The notes: a model not told the origin generated them from the sequence alone. Positions 18,179 through 31,843 are shown, counted from the first letter of the stretch. The stretch is DNA of 64,000 nt from Ascochyta rabiei (GCF_004011695.2 NC_082414.1:558001-622000), one strand, 5' to 3'. Program-made: numbers and translations.

Positions 18179-20199
18179 ATACCTCCCTTCTCTAGATTGT
18201 TTAGCTTAAACAATAGTATAATTAGCAATACTGTATTATTTTAGCCTAGCTTTAGACGTGTTTACTCTGTCTGCCCTGTTATAGCTAATTCTAACTAGGT
18301 TTAGGCGTTTTAGACGCCTTATAAGGCTAGATAGGGCTTAATACTAATTCTGCCTTTACCTAGTAAAAGTTAAACAGAAATCCTCTCTTACCTCTTACTT
18401 TACCTTTAGAGTCTAGGCAGCTGCCTGCGCAGGCTAAAGCTCTAACTAGGTAGCTAGCAGCATATAAGCTATCTATACCCCTAGTTTTATTAGTTACTAC
18501 TACATCCTACTTTATTTTAGTAAGTACTAATCTATTCTGTCTAGCACTTTTATAAGGATAGCTAAGGGATTTTCTAGGTCTTTCTAGCATGTTCTAACAC
18601 GTTTTAGCAGATAGCACTACATAACACGCCTTAGTAACCTTTCTAGACTACTTCTAACTGCTACTGCCTACTACTAGCTATTACTAACTATTACTAACTA
18701 CTATTTACTATAGCTGTTATGTTAATGCCTACTTACTATAAGATTAATATTACTAAAAATAGTAGGACTGCTAAGCAGTGCTGTATGCTATATCTCTACT
18801 ACATTACTAATAGTAATGTCTATAGGGACTATTATTTCTCTACTAACCTAGCTTTACAGGGTAGCCTGCGCTATAGGGAAGCCTAGGCCTACTACTATAG
18901 AGAGTGTTACAATAGTAATAAGAATTACCTATTAGTACGTGTTTTATCTCCTTTTAGCTTATTTTAGCATCTTTTAACACATTTAGGGCCCTAATAAGTA
19001 CGCTAACAGCTATTTAAGGCTTTCTAGCAACATAGCACGCCTTTACTCTAGTTATTACCTAGTTACTACTACTTATACTGCTATTATTAATATAGCTAGC
19101 ATTAAGACTACCCCTATAATATCTGCTACTACTACGCCTATGTCTATTAACAAGAAGACCGCAATAGGCAAGTCTATTGTTAACTAGGCTAGCTTGTTAC
19201 TAGATATAATTTAAGAGTATGTTCTAATATATTTTAGCTTATTATAGCATAATCTAACCTTTATAGAAACTATTTACTATAGAAAGAGCTACTTATACTC
19301 TATAATAGCAACACTTACATAAATAAGTTAACCTTATCTAGTATCTATATTAAGAAGTAAGATTAATCTAAGGCTAGCGCTGTTAAGGCTAAGATAAAGT
19401 AAAAGAAGATATTAGAGGAGAGTAGTAGTAAGTCTAATCTAGATGCGCCTATTACCCCCTGTAAGAAGGTATTATAGCACGTTTTAACCTATCTTAGTAA
19501 TATCTAACTTCTTTTAGTTAAAGTACCAGATTACTAGCACTAAAAAGACGCTTAGTTAACTCTAAGAGGAGTAGGAGGAGTAAGAGGCTGCTAAGCAGGC
19601 TGCCGCTAATACTGCTGCTACTACTACTACTGCTAAGAAGCCTTATAGTAGTTATAAGGCTGCTACTTATACCTATAGTAGTAGTTATAGTTAGTAGATG
19701 TTTCTTATAATAGAAGGTTTAGATTAATAATACCTAAGTTTATAGTTAGTAGATAGTTTTAGGCTAATATAGCACTTAGGTGTATTACACTCTTAGATAG
19801 TCTAAATAATACTAAGAAGGTGTTCTTCTATACTAATTCTCTTATATTTACTTATAATTATAACTGTATAACATAGTATATAACTTTCTTTATCTTCTTA
19901 TATTAGAAATAGCTATAATAGGCTAAAAGATATCTACTTTAGCTAGTCTGTATTTCTTAGGGTAAGGTAGGGTTATATTTTCCCTTAGCGTAAACTATTA
20001 AACACTTATTAATTAAAAAACCCCTATAGAGAAAATTTATAATTAAGTAAAGGTATTTAGCCTTTTTAATCCCCCTCTTTTTTAGACTTTAACCTTAACG
20101 TCTTATTACACAGTCTAAGCAGTTACTTTATAGTTTTCTAGTATTATTTTAGCACTTCTTTAGAAAGATTTGTGCTAATTTCCTAGAAGTTTTCTAATT

Positions 20200-23100
20200 T
20201 AGAGAATCTGTTCTACTTAATAAGGTATTCCTACTATCTGTTGTCTAGTTACCTTCTATTAAGGACTTTCTCTATATCCTACACTTTCTCTTCCCCTTCT
20301 ACTATAGGTTCTTATATTTATTCTTATATAATTAGAAGTTAACTTCTTAGTATATATAGGTCTAGCAGTAACGCATAGAATACTAGATAGATCTCTTTTA
20401 TTCCTAGTAGGTCTACTCTATATACACTAGGGCTAATCTAGGCTATAATAGTCCTAGGTCCTAGGTATTTCTAGTCTAGCTTCTTTTTTAGGTGTACTGT
20501 CCTAATATTCTTACTAGAGACTAGTACTTTGTTGCCTACTTTAAAGGGTGCTAGTAGTCGTTTCTTATCTAAGTGTTTCTTTTAATACTTATTTAACTTT
20601 TCTATATTTACTTTGTAGGTATCCTATAAGGTAATAACTCTAGTAGCTAATTCCTTTATAAGGGGAGATTCTCTGCCTTTTAATGCTAAAGTAGGCTAAT
20701 CTGTACTCCTTAGATCTATACTATAATAGGCTTAGAAAGGTGTTATATTTATAGATATATAAATGCTATTATTATATGCAAATTCTGTAATTAAAATCTA
20801 TAGGGACTAATTATCTTATTCTAGAGTATAATAGCAACGTAAGTACTGTTTAAGAGTCTAATTTTACCTTTCTATTTAGCTATCTGTCTAGGGATAATAG
20901 GCTAACATTAAGACTTGTTTTAAGTTTAAATAGTGGTTAAAGGTTTCCTACGTCTTTAAGTTTATTAGCAGCCCCTAATCTAAGATAATTTGTGCTAGCG
21001 TACTATATAAGTAGATAATTTCTCTAATCTAGGTATATACTAGGTCTTTTCTATTCTAATTAGCCCTAGCTAGTATATAATGTAATATTTTTGTTAATTT
21101 ATATACTACTACTAGTATTAAGTTATACACTAACCCAGCTACCTTACTAGAGGGTAGTTCTATAATAAAATCTATTATTATGTCCTCCTATAGTTAGCTT
21201 AGTACTAGTAAAGGTTATAATAACCTGTACAGTTTATGTTAGGTAGCAGTTAATCTCCTATATACTAAGTAGTTAAATTAGTAATTAGATATATTCTTAT
21301 TAATGCCCTTCTAGATATATCTGTGCTAAATCTTCTCTAAGGTCCTTTATGCTCTAAAGTGTCCTAACATTAGGTTATTATAATGTTCTTTAATAACTTA
21401 CACTTTATCTTTTAGCCTTATAAGTAAGATACGCCTCTCCTTAGCTATATTATCTTTTTTTAGGTTATTTTATCCTATTTTAACATTACTTAACTCTTTT
21501 TTAGTGCTAGAGAGTTTATCTGTGTTGTCTAAGTCTATTATTAGCTCTGTCTAACTATTCTCTCTTAATTCTTCTCTTTTAAGATCCCTTATATTCTTTC
21601 TTCCTTTTACAGATAAACAAAGGGTTATAGCTACTACTAGAGAAGTATTAGAGTTCCTCCTAGTTAGAATCTTCTAAAGTAGTTGTATAAAAGCCTTATT
21701 ATACTTTTATAAGGGGTCTTACGCCTCTCTTATATAATTAGGATGCTATAAGAGTCTATCTATAGGGTTTATAAACCCTAGGTAATAAGTAATTATAAAG
21801 TTAAACTTAGATAACACTAAGTATACCCTTACTTACTAATAGCTAAGAACCTTTGTCTCTATAAACTATTTTAGGTTTTAGTAATCTATTAAGATCTTAA
21901 AGAGGGTACTGTCTAAGTACCTTTCCTAATACTATAGGCTCTAGATAATTATAAGAAGTTCCTAGTTATAAGTATTATAGTTATACTCTACTTAGATAAA
22001 CTTCTTTAAATAGAAGTCTACAGGCCTCTATTAGGCTAGCTTCCCCTTCCTAGGGACTAGTTAACTAAGGATTCCTAAGATAGCGCCTCTAGAGGCATCT
22101 ACTTCTATCCTAGTCTGTCTCCTAGGTACAAAATAAACTAAGATAGGTATATTAATAAATAAATCCTTTATATTCTAGAAAGCTTATAGGGATTCTTTGC
22201 TTAGCTTAAGAGGCTAACTCTCCTTCTTCCTTATTGCTTAACTAGATTTAGCTAAATTTAGCCCTTTCTAGGTTAATTAGGTTAATAGCAAGGCTAATTT
22301 AGAAAACCCTATAATAAATCTCTAATAGTAGTTTATAAAGCTTATAAATACTTAGATATTATAAACTATACGTAGGATTAGCTAATCTTAGAATGTTTTA
22401 ACCCTATTTAGGTTAATGCTTACCCCTTTAGGTAAGACTATGTACCTAAGGTACTCTATACGTTAAGAGTGCTATTTACACTTATCTAAGCGTATATAGA
22501 GGTTTACTTTATAAAGCCTCTCTAATACCTTCTTAACGTGTCTAATATAGTCTTTCTCTGTCTTAGAGTATACTAATATATTGTCTAGATACATAATATA
22601 AGTTATATTAACTAATTCTATTAGTACCTTATTTATATAGGCCTAAAATTAGGTAGGGGTATTTGTAAGTTTAAACAGCATTACTATATACTTAAAATGT
22701 CTATACCTAGTTTAAAAAGTAGTCTTCTACTTATCCTCTTTCTTAATTTAGATATAGTAATACACCTTATGTACATCTAGTTTAGTATAGAACTTAGCTT
22801 ACGCTAGTTATTCTAGTAACTCTATAATTAGTAGTAATAGATAGTAGTTTTTAACTATTATCTTGTTTAGACCTCTATAGTCTACACACAGTTATAGGTT
22901 ACTATCTTTCTTCTTTAAAAAGAGAATAGGCGCCTCTGCTAGCAACCTTAAGTGTTATATCTAGCCACGTTATAGATATTCTACTAGATACTTTCTAAGT
23001 ATCTTTAATTCTATTGCAGATAGTCTGTATAATAGTTAGTAGGGGAGAGTAGCTCCTTTTATAATATTAATTACTAGGTTATACCCTCTATACTCTAGTA

Positions 23101-24950
23101 GGACCTAAGTATTATCCTCTAATCCTAAGTACGTATATTCGCAAGACACTTCTAGAATTAGGCTCTTTTTAGCAGATATTAGGTTATATGTACCTACTAA
23201 GTTTACTATATATATATAAATGTCTACTAAGAGACTTCTTATAGTGCGTTTAAACTCTTTAGCATCTTCTAACACTAATTTCTCTAGTTTAGAAAAGTTT
23301 CTATACTTCTTCCCTTAGAAGAGTATATACTAGCTTAAATAGCTTAGCTTAGAGTTTATCTATTTAATCTAGGGTAATCTAAGGTATATCTTATACCTTT
23401 ATAGGTCTATAACTATAAAAGGTATCTGTTAGACCTTCTATCTTCTACAGAAGTTAACAATAGATACTTCTACTGTAGTTACTCTATAGATAGGCAATTC
23501 TGCTCTGCCTACACCCTTAGCTACTATTTTATTTAATAGTGTAACCTCTAGATCCTGCTCCTTTGCTAGAAGAACTAAAATTAAGTTTAGTTATAACCCT
23601 CTATCTATTAGGGCTTCTACGTTCTCTGCGTTGCCTATAGATGCTTTGACTATAAGTAGGTATATATATTCTAGGTACACTACCTTATAAAGAGAGATAT
23701 TCTTCTTCTTCTTCTTAGATAATTTAATATAGGCTATAAGAGAGGAGATTAGCTCTTAGGTCCCTTATCTTTTCCTTACTTATCTAGAGCAGGGTCTTTC
23801 TAGTTTAACTTTAGCTTTAGGTAGTTAGGGTAGTAGTAACTAGTTTCTCTATACTTAAGGTATGCGTTTTAGGTCTTATATAGCCTATCTTAGCCCTTTT
23901 TACCCTTTACTAGCTTCTTACAGAACTTCTTAGACTTAAATAACTTTTTTAGAGTTTTTATGTTCCCCTTTAACCTAGAGTTACTAAATTAGCACTTCTG
24001 TAGTCCTTTGTTAGTTGTCTTACCCTTAGCTAGAGTCTCCTTAGGTAGCTGTTAGCTATGCTAACCTAGTCTCTAATTAATAATATTAGCTTATTCCTCT
24101 ACCTTTAGGATTATGTCTCTTTAATTATAGAGGATAAAAAATAAGTTCTTTTATATACTAGGGAGCAGTGTAGTAACATATTCTAGGACTTAGAGCTCTA
24201 GCGTATGTAAATTACTAGGTTCCTTCTATAGTAGATATATAAAATCTAATAGATCTATAGACAACTAAGATGTCTACTACTTATATTACTTTAAGGATTT
24301 ATACGCTACTTACTTATGTTTAGCTAGTATTTCTAGAGTATCTAGTATAATTCTTTTTAGCTCTTACTATATTAGTTCCTAGGTTAGCTAATTATAGTAG
24401 TTAGTTATGCAGTAGACCTACTATAACATCTTTAGGTTCTCTAAGAGGTACCTTATACTAAAGTTAATCTTTTATTTCTCTATAAGGAAATTTACTAGGG
24501 ATTAGAGGAAGTATCTCTTATAATCTCTCTCCTAATAGTTATATTTAGCGTAGTTATACTTTATATACTTCTATAGAGGTTTAGGTTATAGAAGGTTTAT
24601 AGATAGAGAAGATTATAGTTTCTCTACTTCTTCTAGTACTTTTTAGAAGGATAGGATTATTACTAGATCTCCTTTATTATATTTACATCTAAGTTTATAA
24701 AGAAAGAAAAGTTCCTTCTAGTCTTTTATCTCTTATAACTATTTACGTAAGTTTTCTAACTCCTATTGTTAATTACCTACTTCTAGGCTATTTTAGCCTT
24801 TTCTAGCTAAAGCTGCCCTATAGGTGCAAATTCTAGAGTAAGGTATACTACCTAGAGAACCTACAGATCCTCTTAAGGCACTATAGACACTTAGTGTCTG
24901 TTAAGGTATCTCCTTATCTGTAGAGGGAGGTGTTACCTTATACTCTACTA
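20200..24950 (-). pseudogene. Gypsy-1 gag-pol remnant
   Basis: Conceptual minus-strand translation, with stop codons scattered throughout, shows a Gypsy polymerase. Reverse transcriptase has TKLDV and, at about 22566-22600, YLDNILVYS in place of the usual YxDD active site. At about 20470-20590, GNKVLVSSKNIRT and KKLD*KYLGP are typical of the integrase C terminus preceding a chromodomain. Gag should lie towards 25 kb but I could not define it. Stops are mostly TAG/TAA where Gln or Trp is expected. The DD to DN change fits G-to-A RIP. Confidence 0.82.
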
Positions 24951-25068
24951 GCTCTCCTATAGGTAGGTTGTCTTAGTCTCTCTCTAAAGACAGTAAGCCT
25001 AGATAATTTAGTTTAAGACTTATAGTAGCTTAGGTCTATCTTTAATTATAATATAAGAGTATTTAGAA

Positions 25069-25270
25069 TGTAAAGAGTATATAAGGTAATTATAAGAGAG
25101 GATAGAGTTAAAGAGAATAGTAGGTGTATTAAGGTACGTAGTATGTAGTAACAAGACTAATTACTAGAGTATTAGTAATAACCTCTAACACCTTTATATA
25201 GTCTAGGCTAGCTAGCCCTATAGTAGCTCGCTAAGACTAGCAGAGGTACCCCTAGGCCTAGCGCCTAACA
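25069..25270 (-). repeat. 5' LTR of Gypsy-1
   Basis: 202 bp; on the minus strand it runs TGTTAGGC to TTTACA. Followed on the plus strand by the CCTAG duplication at 25271-25275. Confidence 0.92.
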
Positions 25271-25349
25271 CCTAGCATCTAAGGGATTGCTAAGGTTAAC
25301 CCTCCTATTTACTAGTATTACTAAGGTAGTTACTCTATGCACCAGCACA
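25271..25349. repeat. Right LTR of the TRIM-like element, second part
   Basis: Begins CCTAGCATCTAAGGG and ends CAGCACA. Directly continues the sequence interrupted at 17976. GTAC follows at 25350. Confidence 0.85.
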
Positions 25350-25418
25350 GTACATTCTATTAACCCTAGTAGAACCTTTCTTTACTTACCTTTACTTTTA
25401 CTTATAGATATAATAATA
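25350..25418. repeat. Middle fragment of tandem-repeat copy 2
   Basis: TTCTATTAACCCTAGTAGAA through ACTTTTACTTATAG aligns with copy 1 at about 16635-16690. Bounded on the left by the TRIM-like element and on the right by the 286-bp-LTR element. Confidence 0.82.
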
Positions 25419-25704
25419 TAGAATAATAGAAGTCTCTAATAGACGTAGGTATCTGCTATAAGGTGTATAGGAGCACTAGGATAGTTTATATAGAGAATTA
25501 TTCTATTCCTATAGGTCTTATATAAAAGAATACTTAGAAACTAGCTATCTATATTTGTTAACCTTATACCTTTTATACCTTATAAGAGTTAGAAAGAATT
25601 AGAGTACTAGCCTAGGGTGTAGAGTAGATATAGATGTAACGGCACTAAGTTAGTAATAAGTTAGAAAGAAATAAGATAGGGCTTTAGGTAACTAGTATGT
25701 TATA
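25419..25704 (-). repeat. 3' LTR of Gypsy-2
   Basis: 286 bp, TAGAATAATAGAAGTCTC to TATGTTATA on the plus strand; terminal TG/CA appear mutated to TA at both ends, as expected from RIP. Confidence 0.82.
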
Positions 25705-28700
25705 CTACCCTTCTCTCCCCCCCCCTATATAGGTAGATTGTTCTAATACATATAAAGAAACTATATTAATGTCCTCTAGCAGTATTATACCTATTTAGCG
25801 TTATTGTAGAGTATTAGTAGCTTACTATTATATTGTTTTAATCTTATATTATTATTTTTATCTAAGATAAAGACAATCTTTTCTTACCTGTAATATTATT
25901 GCCTAACTTTAAGACAAGAATAAGCTGTTACCTTTGCTATTTAGTACGCTATTAATTTATTATTATTATTATTATCTAGGCGCATTGTATATCTATATAA
26001 GCAGACAATTCCTATACCTTTCCTTACTCTAATAGACACTATGTCTTACTATAAGTATACCTACTACAATACCTTATATTCTTACTAAATAATTACAGCT
26101 CTTATTACTTAGTTACTATACTAAGACTAGTCCTGCCTAGAGCTCCTACAGAGGCCTATAGGGTAATCTATATTTATTAAGTTTACGCCTTTATAAGAGG
26201 GAGAGAGGTTAATTACAGCTTTATTAAGGTGTTATTGTCTAAGTATACTTATTACACACTTAAATTTAATTTAATTTAATTTATAAGTTTAACGTTCTAT
26301 ATAAGTCTAAGACTATATAAGACGATAGCAGTTAAGCTACTCTAGTAATTTAAGGAGTGTGGTTAAAAAAGGTAGTAAATATAGGTTTAGAGTCCTGTAG
26401 TAAGAGCCTATACTCTAGAGGGTTAACAGCATTTTTTAGGTGTCTGTTGTTTATTATAGGTACTACTTACAGGTGCCTATTCTAGTATCTAAAATAAAAG
26501 CTACAGTAGCTAGAATTCTCTAGGTTGTGTGTAGTAGTAGTTGTATTAAGAGTTATTATCCTTATAGGTTGTTCTGTATTATTTTTCTTACTTATTTATA
26601 TTCTTTATAGCTAAGTAGAAGGTGTTAAGTTATTTATGTGTAGCTACAGATATATCTATTGCTATCTATCTTTTATAGGTTATAGAGGTATGCTTTATTA
26701 TATCTATATCCTAGTTTTAGTTAGTAGTAGGCACTTACTATCTCTTATTTAGTATTTTTAGGTAGTTTTATCCTATTTATTAGTCCTAGCTAGTATTTTA
26801 CTGCGTAAGTGTCTATTTTCCTTAAGATTGCTTTAGCTTTGTAGGTAACTAGTTTATAAACCTATTTGTCTATTATAATAGCTTTTACTTAGACTCTAGT
26901 TATAGTAATACTTATAGCGTTAGAGGTAGGCCTCTTTTTTATTACTTCTTTTACTAGAAGGTCTGCTTTCTTGTTTCCTGCAATATCTTAGTGGCTAGAG
27001 GTCTATTTAAGGCTTATTTTAGCTACTTTATTTTTAATAGTTTTAGCTACCTTTATACAGCGTATTTGCTAAGCCTATCTAGGCTTATTTAAAGGAGTTT
27101 TTAGTCTTAGGATAGCTGCCTAGTTATCTATAAAAACTTAGACGTCCTGTCCTATAGTAGCTATAGTAGCTACAATTTTAAAGCCTCTTATTATTCCTTC
27201 TAGTTCTCTATTGTATATAATTTAGCCTTTACTAATGTTATAGTTTATAGTATAGATTTCCTTAGGCTCTTAGTTATAGTCTAGGACTATAATTCCTACT
27301 TCTATCTCTAGGCCTTTCTCTACAGAGGAAGTGTCTGTGTAGATAGCTAGTAAATTACTTCCTACTTTCTATAGCATCTATGTTTTATGTACTTTTACTT
27401 CTTCTTCTTTTAGTAGTTTTAAGATTTCTGTTTAGTATGCAATAGCCTTATTCTAGAGGCAGAAGTAGAAGTCTTTTAGTTTCTTTTTTCTTATACTAAG
27501 TATAGCTTTTTCTATAGACTATATAATTTACATAAGCTATATAGGAGGTCCTATTCTTAGCCTAGTATAGTTAACCTCTCTTTACTCTATATTAGAGTCT
27601 AGGTCTGTGTTTTATAGGGTAGATTTTAGCTATGTTATAGCAGTGTAGATAGAGTAGTTCTTTAGGAGCTTCCTAGCTCTAAAGGCGTACTTTCTTATTA
27701 TAGTTTTTAGCCTTATTATAGAAGGGGCTAGTACTACCTCTACCTCTTAGGGAATTATAGGTAAGGTTTAGAAGGTGCCTAGGACTTTCCTAAGTACTAG
27801 GTTCTGTAGTCCTTGTAGTTGTTTTACTATCCTAGCTTATTACTTCTAGAAGACCTAGTATCTATAGTCTGCTATACTAGTAATATAGGCTAGGTATATT
27901 TATTAGAGCGTAGTAGGTATAAGGCCTTTACTGCTGTTTACTAGTCTGCACATTCTATAGAAGGTTTTTCTTACTTAGCTAATCCTTATAGCAGCATGCT
28001 TCTTAAAGGAAAGCCTATTATTAAAGTAGATTTCTAGCTATTTAACAGTCTTTTTTAGTGTTATAGTAGACCTATCTAGCAGAGTAAGAGTGTAGTTTTC
28101 TGCTTTTTAGCTTAAGGTAAAGTAGATAAGTTTAGTTTTTAGCGTATTAAACTGTATTATATAGCTAGATCCTTTTATAAATAGGCTAGCTATATCTCTT
28201 TCTAGTAGGTAGATGTTTTTCTTTAGGCTAGTAGACAATACTGTAATAGCTAGGTTGTTTAGAAAGAACAGTAAGTAGTTTATAATTAACTAGAATAGAG
28301 GTCTAATATATATTAGGAACAGGATAGGTAAGATAGGGCTTTCTTATAGGATTTTAGCGTTTATATTACTAAATTCTTCTATTTCTCTATTAAAGGACAG
28401 TTATAGTTAGCGTCTAGAGAGGAAGGATTAGATCTAGGCTATTAGGCTGCAGGGTAGCTTTAGTTGTTGTAGGATAGTAAGTAGTTAGCCTAGTAAGACG
28501 TAGTTAAAGGCTCCTTTAATGTCTAGAAATACTATAGTTGTTATACACTTTAGTTTCCTTTATTCTTACACTTAGTTTAGTAGTAGTATAAAGGCGTCTA
28601 TAGCTAATTTTTATACTCTTCTACCTAGTTATAAAGAGTGTAGTAGGGTAGTTGTTTTAGCTAGTATGCTAAGCTGTTTAGTAACTAGTCTTTCTATAAC

Positions 28701-31231
28701 TTTGCCTAGGTAGCTAAGAAGAGTAATTACCCTATAGGCTTTAGAGGCTGCATAGTCTAGTTTGTTTAGCTTTTTTAGGATAACTCCTATTACTCTTTTT
28801 TAGATTTAAGGGTAGTATCTATAGTTAAATAGTGTAGAGAACATATAGAAGAATATGTCTATTTCTACTTTATATACTATAGTAATAATCTCCTAGTTTA
28901 TTATATCTAGTCCTAGGGAGCTACTTTAGATTTGTAAGGAGTAGGCGTGTTCTAGCTCTTCTTTAGTAAGGGGTAGCTATTCCTAGCTACCTTCTTAGTA
29001 GGTCCTCCACTCTATAGGCTGAGAGGAAGGTAGTCTAGAAAAGAGAGTTTCCCTTAGTGCTAAGTACTTACCTTAAAAGAAGTTCTCTATTCCTCTAGAG
29101 CCTTATATAGCAGGTATGCTTTAGTTACCTATAGTCCTAGTATAAGATAATACCTTAAAGATTAATTTTATATCCTCTTTTTCTAGGAATTAATTCTAGT
29201 AGTTGTGTTTTGCTACTTTTACTATTTATAGGTAGTTATTTCTAGTAATTAGGTAGTCCCTTTTCTATATATATGTAGTTATAGAGCTAGTAGCTAGTTC
29301 TCTCTATAGAAGGCGTTATTTACTAAGTATATTTATCCTTAGTAGTTTTAGGTCTAGGTTCTACTAAGGCTTACTTCTTACACTAGCAGAGCTTTATAGG
29401 ATTATAGTCTTAGCTACGTTTATTATTACTGTAGTAAGCTTCTTCCCTATTACTTTAAGCTGCTTTTCTAGCTCTCTGTCCTCTCCTTAGATAAGGAGTC
29501 GAGAGGTGCTAGTAGAGTGTCTAGGGCTTATAGTATTTAGGGCAGAGCTTTCTCTTAATATCTTAACTAGCTCCTTCTAAAATAGGTTCTAGTCTACCTT
29601 CTTAGTGTTAAACTAGGGAGTAGAGTTGTTTAGGAGCTGTATTCTAGGTATAGTAATTATAAATAGAATGCCTAGGTAGTCTAAGCCTATACCTGCTAGG
29701 GTTTACTAGTCTTCTATCTAGTTTGTAAGCCTATATATAGCAAAGGTAAGGTCTAGAACACTTTCCCTACTTATGTTTAGCCTATAGAAGGTGCCTATAC
29801 TAGGGTTATTTAGTAGCTCTAGGTTTTACTCTTCTATCTAGGTAATAAAGCTACTAGTTTTTAGTGTTATAGTAGCTATAGTAGGGTCCTACTAAGAGTA
29901 GTAGGTGTTAAAGTCCTCTAGCAGGATTAAGTTAGGCAGAGTTTAGCTATTTAGAAGCTTTCTTTCTACTATTATTATTCCTTATACGTTTATTTAGTTA
30001 TATATATTATAGATTATAAAGTTTAACCTAGACTACTAGACTATAATAGTTAGAAAGTCTAGGGTAAGGTTTAAATCTACTGTTAGGGTAATTTGTACTA
30101 GTATTAAACGTATAACGTAGGCTAGAACGCGTAGCCTTATGCTATAGTTCTATAGTAGAGGTAGAATTTATATAAAGAAGAGGTAGTTTATAAACAGTGT
30201 GTCTAAGTAGTCTAAAGGTTGTTATTAAGTAGAAGTAAGCTATAGTTCTTATACTAAGATAAGGTCTATAGTAAGTTCTACTATAAGTTATAAAGCGCTC
30301 TCTATAGCTTATATACTCTTATTTAGATTTACTTATAGAATTCTTAGGTTATCTAGTATTCTAGATATGTTTATATGTTTATTATAGCCTTATAGGCTGT
30401 ATATTAAATACTATCTACTATATATACTTCTTTATAGTTTATACACTTAGGTATAGTATATATATAGGCTTTACTAGTAGTACTATACATATTATACTTA
30501 TATAGTATTATAGAGTGTTTATCTACGTATATCTTATATATAGTGCTATTAAGGCACCTATTCTCTATATGTCTAAATTACTAACACTTTTAGTATTATA
30601 TAGTAGAAAGTATAGTAATAAACTTCTCTACTCTTATACTAGCTTCTAGAAGGTATAGTCTATTCTATATAGCTTATTATACTTCTTTTCCTATTATAAA
30701 CGCTATATAGATAGATTCTAGTTATTACTTTTATCTTCTTTTATAGCTTGTTAGCTAGAATAGGTTTCCTACTATTATTAGGCCTTTATTAAAGGTAGTT
30801 ATTTCTAACTTAAGCACCTCTAGGTTCTAGTTTATTTCTAGGGTTATAGGGATGTTGTATAGAATTACTTTATACTATAGTTCTATTAGAAGAGCTTCTT
30901 TATAGGTAGTAACTAATTACTAGATTACTTAGTTTTTACGTAGGTATTTTGCTGTAAAGAAGGGCGTTATAGTAAGAATAGTATTGTTCTTTCTACTTAG
31001 GCTAGTAGAAGTAATTATAGGGAGGCTTACTTCTCTATCTATAAAGGCCTTATTAAAAGCATTATATATCTCTAGGGGGGTAAAAGAAGGTAGGTCTTAC
31101 TTTAGTATAAGAACTAGTTAGCGTACACTTAGAGAGTTCTTAATAATAGTAGGTTACTTCTTCTTTATAACTGTTTACTAGTCTATATTCTTAAGAAGGT
31201 TAGCTAAGGCTGCAGATACGTATAAAGTAGG

Positions 31232-31394
31232 TGTTAGGTTCTTAGCCTTAGACTCTTAAGCCTTAGGTATATAGCGCGCATCTCTAACCTATAGAGTAAT
31301 AAGTACTATTCTAGCTACTATCTTACTATTAAAGTAAGTATTATTACCTTTTTAAGGCATGCTTAGCATAGTAGGCAGAGCTGTAGCCTTAATA
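31232..31394 (+). repeat. 5' LTR of the 612-bp TRIM
   Basis: 163 bp; preceded by GTAGG. Confidence 0.9.
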
Positions 31395-31680
31395 TTATAC
31401 TTACTTTAATAGCTATAGCGTACATAGGTTTAAATTATGCTTGTAGACCTAGCCTACCTATAGATAGTTAACCCTATATAGGTCTAGTCTTAGCTAAGCT
31501 AGCTTATCTATAAGCTAAGGCACAGCCCTATTACGTAGGCTAGTGCCGTAGCTGCTAGAAGGTCTAGTACTTAGAATAAGAGAGGTCTCTCTAAGCAGCT
31601 ATAGGCGTGCGTTAGATCCTAGCACTACAGATACCTGCCTGTTAGGCCTAGGTTAGACTCTTATTAAGAAGGGGAGATAT

Positions 31681-31843
31681 TATTAGGTTCTTAGCCTTAG
31701 ACTCTTAAGCCTTAGGTATATAGCGCGCATCTCTAACCTATAGAGTAATAAGTACTATTCTAGCTACTATCTTACTATTAAAGTAAGTATTGTTACCTTT
31801 TTAAGGTATGCTTAGCATAGTAGGTAGAGCTATAGCCTTAATA
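31681..31843 (+). repeat. 3' LTR of the 612-bp TRIM
   Basis: 163 bp; starts TATTAGG (TG mutated to TA) and is followed by GTAGG. Confidence 0.9.

Larger units (their letters stand above)
17977..25270 (-). mobile_element. Chromodomain-type Ty3/Gypsy element, RIP-degraded (Gypsy-1)
   Basis: LTRs 17977-18178 and 25069-25270 are both 202 bp (plus-strand TGTAAAGAGTAT to CTAACA/CTAATA). CCTAG flanks both sides (17972-17976 and 25271-25275). Coding sense is minus: a purine tract (AGAGAAGGGAGG on the minus strand) abuts the left LTR at 18181-18193, and the reverse-transcriptase remnant reads on the minus strand. It is inserted in the right LTR of the TRIM-like element: removing it and one CCTAG rejoins ATACCTAG to CATCTAAGGG, as in the intact left LTR. 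No intact ORF remains. Confidence 0.92.
16802..25349. mobile_element. Small LTR element (TRIM-like), right LTR split by a Gypsy insertion
   Basis: The left LTR 16802-17024 (TGTTCCAGTATAGG to GCACA, 223 bp) matches a right LTR split into 17827-17976 and 25271-25349. The internal part is only about 800 bp (17025-17826) and consists largely of tandem arrays, with no protein trace. GTAC precedes the left LTR and follows the right LTR, a probable 4-bp target duplication. If the LTR ended one base earlier it would be 5-bp AGTAC. Each LTR has a GA-rich microsatellite. Without the Gypsy insertion the element is about 1.25 kb, a non-autonomous size. Confidence 0.85.
31232..31843. mobile_element. TRIM, 612 bp, inserted in the LINE
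   Basis: LTRs 31232-31394 and 31681-31843 are each 163 bp (TGTTAGGTTCTTAGCC to CCTTAATA). The target duplication GTAGG is at 31227-31231 and 31844-31848. The 286-bp interior has no coding capacity and ends in a purine tract (AAGAAGGGGAGA, 31668-31679) next to the right LTR, so the element's sense is plus. It disrupts the 5' part of the LINE. Confidence 0.92.

Noticed and set aside
25414..25418. Possible 5-bp target duplication for the 286-bp-LTR element
   Set aside because: TAATA on the left and GTAGA on the right do not match, even allowing for C/T and G/A changes; boundaries rest on LTR length and repeat rejoining instead.
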